Assembly: GCA_034926235.1 (NCBI GenBank)
Contig: JAYFRE010000170.1
Location: 1 to 6,416 of the forward strand
Source: JAYFRE01 sp034926235
GTDB taxonomy: Bacteria; Pseudomonadota; Alphaproteobacteria; Rhodospirillales; Magnetospirillaceae
Length of the DNA: 6,416 nt
Direction: 5' to 3'
A model generated the notes under the pieces. It was not told the DNA's origin, did not search any database, and saw only the letters and a list, made by a program, of their open reading frames with translations. This document shows positions 1-5,932 of the stretch, one piece after another (position 1 is the first letter of the stretch; every line of letters begins with the position of its first letter). A program made the translations under genes and the position numbers.

Positions 1-20
1 TTCCCCGCACGCGCGGGGAT
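1..20 (+). CRISPR. Partial type I-E CRISPR repeat, terminal (leader-distal) repeat of an array lying to the left
   Basis: These 20 bases match, without a mismatch, positions 4-23 of the 29-nt repeat of the array at 5933-6388 when that repeat is read in crRNA direction. The first three repeat bases lie outside the window. The 6-bp stem CCCCGC/GCGGGG with ACGC between is complete. The asymmetric centre (ACGC, not GCGT) and the flanking TT...AT fix the orientation as + strand. The last six repeat bases, expected as GAACCG, are replaced by TATTTC at 21-26, and no further repeat follows one spacer length downstream. A repeat that decays at its 3' end is typical of the last, leader-distal repeat of an array, so an array probably extends to the left. 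A lone repeat relic cannot be excluded from one cut copy. Confidence 0.75.
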
Positions 21-24
21 TATT

Positions 25-48
25 TCAAACGGTTTTTTTATCGTTTGA
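25..48 (+). terminator. Possible weak terminator after the left CRISPR array
   Basis: TCAAACG (25-31) pairs with CGTTTGA (42-48) around a T-rich loop. A run of seven T (33-39) lies about 15 bases after the stable repeat stem at 3-18. Either the repeat hairpin plus the T-run, or the short hairpin itself, could end transcription coming from the left array before the nitroreductase gene. The spacing is not that of a classical intrinsic terminator, so this is tentative. Confidence 0.25.
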
Positions 49-144
49 TCCTCTGCCGCCCGATTTCGCCATTGGCGACAGTCGCAATAACGGCGATCCT
101 TGATCGATCCGTTCCGGTTGCCCCTTATTAACAGGAGACATCCC

Positions 145-714
145 ATGGAGTTGAAGGAAGCCCTTCATACCCGGCGTAGTATCCGTAAATTCACGGACCG
201 GCCCGTTCCCCGCCCCCTGCTGGAAAATTTGCTCAAAGAGGCGTTGTGGTCGCCATCGGGCATGAATCGCCAGCCCTGGAAATTCGTCGTTCTGCAAGGC
301 AAAGCGTTCGACGATCTGATCGCCTTGTCCACCGGCATGGCCGGCAGCATGGAAGGACCGCTCCAGGCGCAGAATTTCAATGAAAAAATGCGGGCCTTCA
401 TCACCGGATTCTTCAAGAATCTGGGCGGGGCCGGCACCGCCGTCATCGCCTTGTCCAAAGCCGCGCCGACCGAGTTGGCCGATCACGCCAACATGGTTTC
501 CGCCGCCGCCGCTTTTTACAATTTCCTCCTGCTCGCGCACGAAGCCGGGCTCGCCACCTGCTGGATGACCGGCTATCTCAATGTCGAGGCCGATCTGTTC
601 CGGCTGCTGGGGATCGAGGGCTATAAGCTGGTCGGGGTTACGCCGGTCGGTTATGCCGATCAGGTCCCGCCGGTTCCGCCCCGCAAACATGAGGATATCG
701 TCTGGATGGACTGA
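145..714 (+). CDS. Nitroreductase family protein (FMN-dependent oxidoreductase, small class)
   Basis: The 189-residue product is a cytoplasmic nitroreductase-fold enzyme. The family binds FMN as a homodimer and transfers hydride from NAD(P)H to nitroaromatics, quinones or flavins; the true substrate here is unknown. The N-terminal signature RRSIRKF (residues 10-16) carries phosphate-contacting arginines of the FMN site. SPSGMNRQPW (36-45) is the second flavin-contacting segment. GLATCWMTGY (135-144) and the C-terminal GVTPVGY (164-170) complete the fold. The start at 145 is chosen because AGGAGA (133-138) sits six bases upstream; an in-frame TTG at 100 would add 15 unfamily-like residues and has no such site. 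It is not NfsB-like in sequence and is unrelated in detail to the second nitroreductase at 3550. The gene stands alone between a CRISPR end and a palindromic element. Confidence 0.9.
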   Translation: MELKEALHTRRSIRKFTDRPVPRPLLENLLKEALWSPSGMNRQPWKFVVLQGKAFDDLIALSTGMAGSMEGPLQAQNFNEKMRAFITGFFKNLGGAGTAVIALSKAAPTELADHANMVSAAAAFYNFLLLAHEAGLATCWMTGYLNVEADLFRLLGIEGYKLVGVTPVGYADQVPPVPPRKHEDIVWMD

Positions 715-715
715 G

Positions 716-856
716 AAACCGTTTGATAATTCTACTTCAGCGGTCGTCTAGCGCGGTTTTCTGCGCTTCCGGTACTCACGGGCCGATGTCCGCTGCGCTC
801 CGGTTCAGGGAAACCACGCTAGCCACCTCGCCGAAGCGAATTCTAGAAACGGTCTC
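716..856. repeat. Long imperfect palindrome, REP/MITE-like intergenic element
   Basis: Arms of about 45 bases, 716-761 and 809-856, are inverted copies with small gaps and several G-U-type differences. Matching blocks include CCGTTT (719-724) with AAACGG (847-852), AATTC near 728-732 with GAATT near 838-842, CTTC (735-738) with GAAG (833-836), and CTAGCG (748-753) with CGCTAG (817-822). Inside lie CCGG/CCGG (769-772 and 800-803) and an apical stem CGGGC/GTCCG (779-783 and 788-792) with loop CGAT. All tiers share a centre near base 785. It has no coding content, no T-run, and starts two bases after the nitroreductase stop codon. It could act as an RNA-stabilising or terminating hairpin for that gene, or be a dispersed palindromic repeat. 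Whether other copies exist in the genome cannot be seen here. Confidence 0.6.
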
Positions 857-941
857 TAAGAAACCGGAAGATCGGTTGAGCTTCGCCTGCGGGCGGACTT
901 AACACTCCGGCACCTCTTCCACCAAAAACGGACGGGCCAAC

Positions 942-2429
942 GTGTACGATCATCGCAACCGGGCTTTCATCGCCGCCGCCGGCGATACCGATATCTGCCT
1001 CGATCCCAGGATGGCCAACCGTCATGGGGTAATCGCCGGGGCGACCGGCACCGGCAAGACGGTCACGCTGCAAACCCTGGCTGAAACCTTCAGTCAGATG
1101 GGCGTTCCCGTCTTTGTCGCCGACGTCAAGGGCGATCTGTCCGGCATTGCCGCCGCCGGTGGCGGCAATAGCGGCGTCGAGCGCCGCGTCGCCGATTTGC
1201 ATCTGGCCGAACTGGGCTTCGCTTTTCAGTCTTTCCCGGTCCAGTTCTGGGACCCGTTCGGCGAAAGGGGCGCGCCGATCCGGGCGACGATGGCCGATAT
1301 GGGGCCGCTGCTGCTGGGCCGCCTGCTGGATCTAAGCGACACCCAGGCCGCCGTGCTGACGGTGGTGTTCAAGATCGCCCAGGATGAGAATCTGGCGATC
1401 ATCGACCTCAAGGATCTGCAAAAGATCCTGAACTATGTGGGCGAGAACGCGAAAAGCTATTCCACCGCCTACGGGCTGGTCTCGCCGGCCAGCATCGGGG
1501 CCATCCAGCGCGCGCTGATCGCCTTGCAGCATCAAGGCGGCGAAGGATTTTTCGGCGAACCCGATCTGGACATCGCCGATCTGATGCGCAGCGAAGGCGG
1601 CAAGGGCGTCGTCAACATCCTGGCCGCAGAACGGCTGATGAGCGCGCCCAAGGTCTACGCCACCTTCCTTTTGTGGCTGCTGACCCGCCTGTTCGACCAC
1701 CTGCCGGAAGTCGGGGACGCGGACAAGCCGAAGCTCGCCTTCTTTTTCGACGAAGCCCATCTTTTGTTCAATGACGCGCCCCGCGCCTTGCTCGACACCA
1801 TCGAACAGGTGGTGCGGCTGATCCGGTCCAAGGGCGTGGGGATTTATTTCATCTCGCAATCGCCCGCCGACATCCCCGATTCGGTGCTGGGCCAGCTTGG
1901 CAACCGCGTACAGCACGCCTTGCGCGCCTACACGCCGCGCGATCAAAAGGCGCTGAAGGCCGCTGCCCAAAGCTTCCGCCCCAACCCCGCCTTTGACACG
2001 CAAACGATCCTGGCCGAACTGGGCACAGGCGAAGCGTTGGTGTCGTTCCTGGACCCCAAGGGCGCGCCGTCGATCGTCGAACGCGCGCTGATCCTGCCGC
2101 CGCAAGGGCGGGTCGGGCCATTAGATGACGGCGAACGGGATGCCTTGATCCGGCAATCGCCGTTGCAGCGGGTCTATGCCCGCGCGCTGGACCGCGCCTC
2201 GGCCTATGAAATCCTGACCGAAAGGCTGCAATCGACCCCGGACCCAAAGGAAATGCAGCGCCGGCAGAAGGAGCAGGAACGCCAGCGCAAGCAGGATGAA
2301 CAAGACCGCAAGGCCCGCGAACGCGCCGAACAGCGCGACGCCGCACAGACGCGACGGCTATGGACCGGCTTGGCCAACAAGGTCGTCGCCCCGGTAGCGC
2401 GCGAATTGCTGAAAAAGCTGTTCCGCTAG
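942..2429 (+). CDS. yjgR: YjgR-like HerA/FtsK-type ATPase (DUF853 helicase-like protein)
   Basis: The 495-residue product matches the DUF853/YjgR family along its whole length; E. coli YjgR is of about the same size. The family belongs to the HerA/FtsK group of P-loop ATPases, but its cellular role is not established. Walker A is GATGTGKT (residues 33-40), preceded by the family hallmark ANRHG (25-29). DVKGDLSG (61-68) follows. Walker B is LAFFFDEAHLLF (265-276) with D270 and E271. A polar sensor segment ISQSP (304-308) and GNRVQHALRAYTPRDQ (320-335) with likely arginine-finger residues come next, then GTGEALVSFLD (361-371). Residues 436-470 are an Arg/Glu/Gln-rich stretch that is probably a coiled coil. 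The start is GTG at 942: an in-frame stop at 900-902 leaves almost no room upstream, and no strong ribosome binding site is visible, so initiation may be weak. No partner gene is linked, and a hairpin follows the stop by eight bases. Confidence 0.93.
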   Translation: MYDHRNRAFIAAAGDTDICLDPRMANRHGVIAGATGTGKTVTLQTLAETFSQMGVPVFVADVKGDLSGIAAAGGGNSGVERRVADLHLAELGFAFQSFPVQFWDPFGERGAPIRATMADMGPLLLGRLLDLSDTQAAVLTVVFKIAQDENLAIIDLKDLQKILNYVGENAKSYSTAYGLVSPASIGAIQRALIALQHQGGEGFFGEPDLDIADLMRSEGGKGVVNILAAERLMSAPKVYATFLLWLLTRLFDHLPEVGDADKPKLAFFFDEAHLLFNDAPRALLDTIEQVVRLIRSKGVGIYFISQSPADIPDSVLGQLGNRVQHALRAYTPRDQKALKAAAQSFRPNPAFDTQTILAELGTGEALVSFLDPKGAPSIVERALILPPQGRVGPLDDGERDALIRQSPLQRVYARALDRASAYEILTERLQSTPDPKEMQRRQKEQERQRKQDEQDRKARERAEQRDAAQTRRLWTGLANKVVAPVARELLKKLFR

Positions 2430-2437
2430 CGGGGATT

Positions 2438-2464
2438 GCAAAGGGGCAAGCCCCTTTGCCCCTT
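2438..2464. terminator. Bidirectional hairpin between convergent yjgR and the LysR gene
   Basis: GCAAAGGGG (2438-2446) and CCCCTTTGC (2451-2459) form a perfect 9-bp stem with loop CAAG, eight bases after the yjgR stop. A second perfect 9-bp stem overlaps it: AAGGGGCAA (2441-2449) with TTGCCCCTT (2456-2464). No T-run follows on either strand, so it is not a textbook intrinsic terminator. Its place between two convergent genes supports a role in ending transcription or protecting 3' ends from both sides. Confidence 0.6.
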
Positions 2465-2517
2465 ACCGCCGCAAGGCGTCACCGACCCGATACGTTCTCA
2501 ATCGAATACCCCGGCAG

Positions 2518-3408
2518 TCAGGCCGCCTGAGGCGCGCCCGCCCCGGCCAATTCGTCCACCAGGAATCCGACCAGCGGCCGGACCAGATCCGCCATCGGCG
2601 CATCTTCGCCCAGCAGCACGATCTCGGTCGCAGGCAGGCTGGGCCAGCGTTCCGACGACGGCAGGATCGAAAGCCCCGGCTGGATGAAGCACCGGCCCAG
2701 GACCGTAACCCCAAGCCCGCCGGCAACGGCGGCCTGAACCCCCATCAGCCCGTGCGCGGTGCAAGAAATCGTCCAGGGCCGCCGCGCCGCGTCCAGGGCG
2801 GCGATCATCACATCCCGATAGGTGCAGGGCGGCGGCAGCAGCACCAGCGGGACCGGTTCCTCTTCGTCCCAGATCATGTCCCTGGCCGCCATCCATACCA
2901 GCGGTTCGCGCCAGATCACCCGGCCGCGCCGCGCATTGCCGTCCTTTTTGGCGATGACGGCGTCAAGCTGCCCGTCATCATAAGCGGCCAGAAGATTGCA
3001 GCTTAGCCCCGTCCGCAATTCCAACTGCACATCCGGGTAAAGCCGGCGAAAGCGCGACAGCAGCGACGGCAGCTGCATCGGCACGAAATCCTCGCACACG
3101 CCCAGCCGCAGATGCCCCGAAGCCGGCATTTCCGAGAATGTCCGCGCCGCCCGGTCGTTCAGATCGATCATCTGACGCGCCAACACCAGGAACCGTTCGC
3201 CCTCATGCGTCAGATGCAAAGAACGGCTGGTGCGCTCGAACAAACGCACGCCCAGCCTTTCTTCCAGCCGGGACACTTTCTGGCTGATGGTCGATTGGGA
3301 ACAGCGCACGGCATCCGCCGCCGTGGTGAAACCGCCGGTCTGGGCCACGGCGACGAAAGCCCGCAAGAGGCCTATTTCCAGATCCATGAGCCGAGCCATC
3401 GCATCCAT
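2518..3408 (-). CDS. LysR-type transcriptional regulator, divergent from nfsB
   Basis: The roughly 296-residue product has the standard LysR layout and length. The N-terminal winged helix-turn-helix covers about residues 12-70: LLRAFVAVAQTGGFTTAA, then the recognition-helix region CSQSTISQKVSRLEERLG (36-53), then the wing LFERTSRSLHLTHEGE (56-71). A linker helix leads into a LysR substrate-binding domain from about residue 95 (GHLRLGVCEDF) to the end. Such proteins work as tetramers that bend promoter DNA and respond to a small-molecule effector; the effector here is unknown. The gene is divergent from nfsB with about 140 bp between start codons, the classical arrangement for a regulator that controls its neighbour and itself. 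The start is uncertain: ATG codons at 3408, 3399 and 3387 and a TTG at 3411 are all in frame, and none has a clear ribosome binding site. The start at 3408 is the longest ATG choice. TCAGGC/GCCTGA (2518-2530) forms a small palindrome over the stop codon. Confidence 0.9.
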   Translation of the reverse strand: MDAMARLMDLEIGLLRAFVAVAQTGGFTTAADAVRCSQSTISQKVSRLEERLGVRLFERTSRSLHLTHEGERFLVLARQMIDLNDRAARTFSEMPASGHLRLGVCEDFVPMQLPSLLSRFRRLYPDVQLELRTGLSCNLLAAYDDGQLDAVIAKKDGNARRGRVIWREPLVWMAARDMIWDEEEPVPLVLLPPPCTYRDVMIAALDAARRPWTISCTAHGLMGVQAAVAGGLGVTVLGRCFIQPGLSILPSSERWPSLPATEIVLLGEDAPMADLVRPLVGFLVDELAGAGAPQAA

Positions 3409-3423
3409 CAATTACAGAATCGG

Positions 3424-3441
3424 ATAGATGAAATCATATAT
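3424..3441. promoter_or_regulatory. Candidate LysR operator in the divergent LysR-nfsB control region
   Basis: An 18-bp quasi-palindrome ATA-G-ATGA-AA-TCAT-A-TAT is centred at 3432/3433, with only the G/A pair (3427/3438) breaking the arm symmetry. It lies in the most AT-rich part of the 3409-3549 intergenic region, 16 bases upstream of the LysR start and about 110 bases upstream of nfsB. AT-rich dyads in divergent intergenic regions are the usual LysR-type binding sites. A TTGACA hexamer at 3456-3461 faces nfsB but has no convincing -10 partner at 16-18 bases, so the nfsB promoter itself is not called. Confidence 0.45.
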
Positions 3442-3549
3442 ATTTGGTTGCCCGATTGACAGCGTAAATCTAACATGAGCCCCATCGCAGGAAACGCTCC
3501 GGCTCTCGAAAGCCCGGGCCGTCCCGCCGTCGAGACAAGGAGTGCCATC

Positions 3550-4203
3550 ATGGATTTGTTGACCGCTGCCCGGCAGCGTTACACCACCAAGGCCTACGAC
3601 CCCGCCAAGCACATCCCGCAGGACAAGATCGACCGCCTGCTGGAAACCCTGCGACTTAGCCCTTCTTCCGTGAACAGCCAGCCCTGGCATTTCGTCGTCG
3701 CCTCCACCGCCGAGGGCAAGGCCCGTCTGGCCAAAAGCGCCACCGGCAGCTTTGCCTACAACGAGCCTAAGATCACCAAGGCGTCCCATGTCGTCGTTTT
3801 TTGCGCCCGCACGCAGATGACCGAAGAGCATCTGGATGCCGTGCTGCGCCAGGACGAGGCCGCCGGCCGTTTCCCCAATGAGGAAGCCAAGGCGGCGCAG
3901 CGCAATTCGCGCCGCTATTACGTCGATGTGCATCGCTACGACCAAAAGGACCTTCAGTCCTGGATGGAAAAGCAGACCTATATCGCGCTGGGAACCCTGC
4001 TGCTGGCCGCCGGGATCGAAGGCGTGGACGCCACGCCGATGGAAGGTTTCGACACCCGCGTGCTCGATATCGAGTTGGGGCTGCGCGACAAGGGCTATAC
4101 CAGCCTGGTGCTGGTCGCCCTGGGCCATCACAGCGACGATGATTTCAACGCCAAGCTGCCGAAATCGCGGCTGGCCGCCGAAACCGTTTTCACCCAGATT
4201 TAA
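3550..4203 (+). CDS. nfsB: NfsB-type oxygen-insensitive NAD(P)H nitroreductase
   Basis: The 217-residue product has exactly the length of E. coli NfsB and aligns to it without obvious gaps. NfsB is a cytoplasmic FMN homodimer that reduces nitroaromatics, quinones and dihydropteridines by two-electron steps using NADH or NADPH. FMN-contacting residues known from E. coli NfsB are present at the same numbers: R10, K14, S39/S40, N42, N71, K74, E165-G166, K205 and R207. Other family blocks are NSQPWHF (42-48), ASHVVVFCA (78-86) and KGYTSLV (181-187). The start at 3550 is chosen because AAGGAG (3537-3542) lies seven bases upstream and the protein then begins MDLL, as in E. coli (MDII). An in-frame ATG at 3475 would add 25 residues absent from the family. 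The gene is divergent from a LysR regulator, which probably controls it, and is followed by a strong hairpin. Some active-site-rim residues differ from E. coli (see findings). Confidence 0.95.
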   Translation: MDLLTAARQRYTTKAYDPAKHIPQDKIDRLLETLRLSPSSVNSQPWHFVVASTAEGKARLAKSATGSFAYNEPKITKASHVVVFCARTQMTEEHLDAVLRQDEAAGRFPNEEAKAAQRNSRRYYVDVHRYDQKDLQSWMEKQTYIALGTLLLAAGIEGVDATPMEGFDTRVLDIELGLRDKGYTSLVLVALGHHSDDDFNAKLPKSRLAAETVFTQI

Positions 4204-4215
4204 CCGCATGATATC

Positions 4216-4248
4216 CGGCCCATCCCCGACCCAAAGGGGGATGGGCCG
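4216..4248 (+). terminator. Hairpin terminator of nfsB
   Basis: A perfect 12-bp GC-rich stem pairs 4216-4227 (CGGCCCATCCCC) with 4237-4248 around a 9-base loop, 12 bases after the nfsB stop codon. What follows is TCCCTTGCC and not a T-run, as is common in GC-rich genomes. The position and strength support transcript termination or 3'-end protection for nfsB, and separation from nhaA. Confidence 0.7.
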
Positions 4249-4342
4249 TCCCTTGCCTGCCCCCCGGTCGCTCGATCGGCAAAAAAATCGCCGGAACCCG
4301 CGTATTTCTCCCCCATATCGCCTGTTTCCGCCGGCCCAAGGG

Positions 4343-4370
4343 TTCAAATCGGCCCTAAAAACCCTATCTT
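4343..4370 (+). promoter_or_regulatory. nhaA: Possible nhaA promoter
   Basis: TTCAAA (4343-4348) and TATCTT (4365-4370) each match the sigma-70 hexamers at four of six positions and are 16 bases apart. A start near 4377 would give a 5' leader of about 190 bases, long enough to hold the structured element at 4441-4568. This is a weak consensus match in the only AT-richer part of the gap, so it is tentative. Confidence 0.3.
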
Positions 4371-4440
4371 TTCCTAGTGAAGACGAGATGACGCCGTTGT
4401 GCGTATCTCAACCTTCCCGCTCCGCAATCCGTCCAACGCT

Positions 4441-4568
4441 CGTTCCCCCGTCGCCAGGGCCGGAAAAAGCGTCGCCGGAGCCTATCGCCCCATAGGGGCG
4501 CGGACGGAACGCCATAAACCGGTCGGGAAACCCCGCCATCCAGACGAACAGATCGAGGGGAACCGACA
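4441..4568 (+). promoter_or_regulatory. Structured nhaA leader, candidate cation-sensing riboswitch
   Basis: This fills the second part of the 365-bp gene-free gap before nhaA. CGTTCC (4441-4446) pairs perfectly with GGAACG (4506-4511), extended by GTC (4450-4452) with GAC (4503-4505) across a CCC bulge. That stem encloses two hairpins: CCGG (4460-4463) with CCGG (4475-4478) plus flanking GGG/CCT pairs, and CGCCCC (4486-4491) with GGGGCG (4495-4500) over loop ATA. CCTAT (4481-4485) can also pair with ATAGG (4492-4496), so alternative folds exist. GTTCCCC (4442-4448) is complementary to GGGGAAC (4557-4563), which overlaps the nhaA ribosome binding site GAGGGG (4555-4560). The closing stem and site masking are therefore mutually exclusive. 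Known RNA families nhaA-I and nhaA-II, reported as Li+/Na+-type cation riboswitches, occur upstream of nhaA; membership could not be tested here. Confidence 0.5.
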
Positions 4569-5894
4569 ATGACCAAAGCCTTGGCCCGTCTTCCAAAGGC
4601 CCCGGCGGACAAGATCGCCGCGCCGATCGCCCGCTTCCTGCATCTGGAAGCCATGGGCGGCCTGGTCCTGCTTTGCTGCACCCTTTTGGCTTTGGGCCTG
4701 TCCAACAGCCCCTTGTCGGAACGTTTCCTCGGCTTCTGGTCGATGTATGTCGGCATCCATATCGGCGGCGTCGATTTTTCCCGGTCCTTGCAGCATTGGA
4801 TCAATGACGGGCTGATGACCCTGTTCTTTTTCGTCATCGCCTTGGAATTAAAGCGCGAACTGGTGCTGGGCGAATTGCGCAGCCCGAAGATGGCAGCCCT
4901 CCCCCTGGCCGCAGCAATCGGCGGCATGGCCGTGCCGGCTTTGGTTTTCCTGCTGATCGCCGGTGACGGCGCCGGGGCTCATGGCTGGGGCACCGTCATG
5001 GCCACCGACACCGCCTTTGTCATCGGCTGCCTTGCCATTCTGGGGCGGCGCGTGCCGCAAAGCCTGCGCATCTTTCTGCTGTCGCTCGCCATCTTTGACG
5101 ATGTCGGCGCGATCATGGTCGTGGCGTTGGGCTATGGCGGACCTCTCGACGCCATCATGCTGCTGTGGGCCGGAATCGGTCTGGGTCTTGCCGCCTTGTG
5201 CAACCGTCTTGGCGTGCGCAGCATGTCCGTCTATTGGCTGATCGGAATCGGCGTCTGGCTGGCCATCGACGCCTCGGGCATCCATGCGACCCTGGCCGGC
5301 GTCATCCTGGGTCTGATGGCCCCGACGCAGAACTGGGTCAGCGACCAGCGTCTGCAAGCCATCCTGACCCAGCTTCTGGAACGAATCCCCGGCGATTTAA
5401 AGAAAAAGGACGCCGCCATCCGTCAGGATCTGCGTCAGGCGCGCATCGCCGCCCGCGAAGCCCTGTCGCCGATCGAAAGACTGGAAACCACCCTGCACCC
5501 TTGGGTCGCGTTCCTGATCATGCCGGTTTTCGCGCTGGCCAATGCCGGCGTCCCCATCGGATCGGTCCATTTCCAGCCCGACCTGACCCTGGCCATCCTG
5601 GCCGGTTTCATCCTGGGCAAGCCGATCGGGGTTTTCCTGTTCAGCGTCGTCGCCGTGCTGCTGGGACTGGCCCAACGCCCCGATGGCCTGACCTGGCCGG
5701 TGATCGCCGGTGGCGGCATGCTGACCGGCATCGGCTTCACCATGGCCCTGTTCATCGCCGAACTGGCCTTCGGCCCCGATCTTTTGGGATCGGTCAAGCT
5801 GGGCATCCTGGGCGCATCAGCCGTTTCCGGCCTGGCCGGGTTCCTGACCCTCGCCTGGTTTTCCAGACGCACAGCCCCGCAAGACGCCGCGTGA
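4569..5894 (+). CDS. nhaA: NhaA family Na+/H+ antiporter
   Basis: The 441-residue inner-membrane protein exchanges cytoplasmic Na+ or Li+ for external protons, supporting pH and sodium homeostasis. About twelve hydrophobic segments are visible, starting near residue 27 and ending near 431. Key residues of the E. coli transport site have clear counterparts: D147 in ATDTAF (E. coli D133), D177-D178 in AIFDDVGA (E. coli D163-D164), and K351 in ILGKPIG (E. coli K300). WINDGLMTLFFFVIALELKR (77-96) is the conserved early segment. The protein is about 50 residues longer than E. coli NhaA. The extra length is mainly a charged, likely cytoplasmic stretch at about 255-308, between the middle and later membrane segments; many NhaA proteins carry such a loop. 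The ATG at 4569 has GAGGGG eight bases upstream. The gene is monocistronic here, with its own long leader, and ends 38 bases before the CRISPR array, which is read toward it from the opposite strand. Confidence 0.96.
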   Translation: MTKALARLPKAPADKIAAPIARFLHLEAMGGLVLLCCTLLALGLSNSPLSERFLGFWSMYVGIHIGGVDFSRSLQHWINDGLMTLFFFVIALELKRELVLGELRSPKMAALPLAAAIGGMAVPALVFLLIAGDGAGAHGWGTVMATDTAFVIGCLAILGRRVPQSLRIFLLSLAIFDDVGAIMVVALGYGGPLDAIMLLWAGIGLGLAALCNRLGVRSMSVYWLIGIGVWLAIDASGIHATLAGVILGLMAPTQNWVSDQRLQAILTQLLERIPGDLKKKDAAIRQDLRQARIAAREALSPIERLETTLHPWVAFLIMPVFALANAGVPIGSVHFQPDLTLAILAGFILGKPIGVFLFSVVAVLLGLAQRPDGLTWPVIAGGGMLTGIGFTMALFIAELAFGPDLLGSVKLGILGASAVSGLAGFLTLAWFSRRTAPQDAA

Positions 5895-5932
5895 CCGCCC
5901 CCTGAACCGCCGCATCCCAAGGCCATCAGGGC

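Noticed and set aside
100..144. Upstream TTG start for the first nitroreductase
   Set aside because: The ATG at 145 has AGGAGA at ideal spacing and gives the family-typical N-terminus.
25..690. A 221-codon minus-strand open frame opposite the first nitroreductase gene
   Set aside because: It is Gly/Gln-rich antisense of a clear nitroreductase, without a recognisable domain or ribosome binding site.
1332..2105. A 257-codon minus-strand open frame opposite yjgR
   Set aside because: It is a shadow frame of a confidently assigned ATPase, and its composition is typical of GC-rich antisense translation.
3456..3484. Perfect TTGACA as the -35 of an nfsB promoter
   Set aside because: No reasonable -10 hexamer is found 16-18 bases downstream; the nearest AT-rich hexamer is only about nine bases away.
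3412..4347. A 311-codon minus-strand open frame opposite nfsB
   Set aside because: It covers nfsB and its terminator on the other strand. nfsB residues match the known enzyme at the same numbers, so this frame is accidental.
4204..4440. Possible small gene in the gap between nfsB and nhaA
   Set aside because: No short frame here has both a start with a ribosome binding site and a recognisable product. The region holds the nfsB hairpin and a possible promoter only.
5165..5905. A 246-codon + strand frame overlapping the second half of nhaA, possibly a frameshifted or nested gene
   Set aside because: nhaA is intact from start to stop in its own frame. The alternative frame is Arg/Pro/His-rich without membrane segments or motifs.
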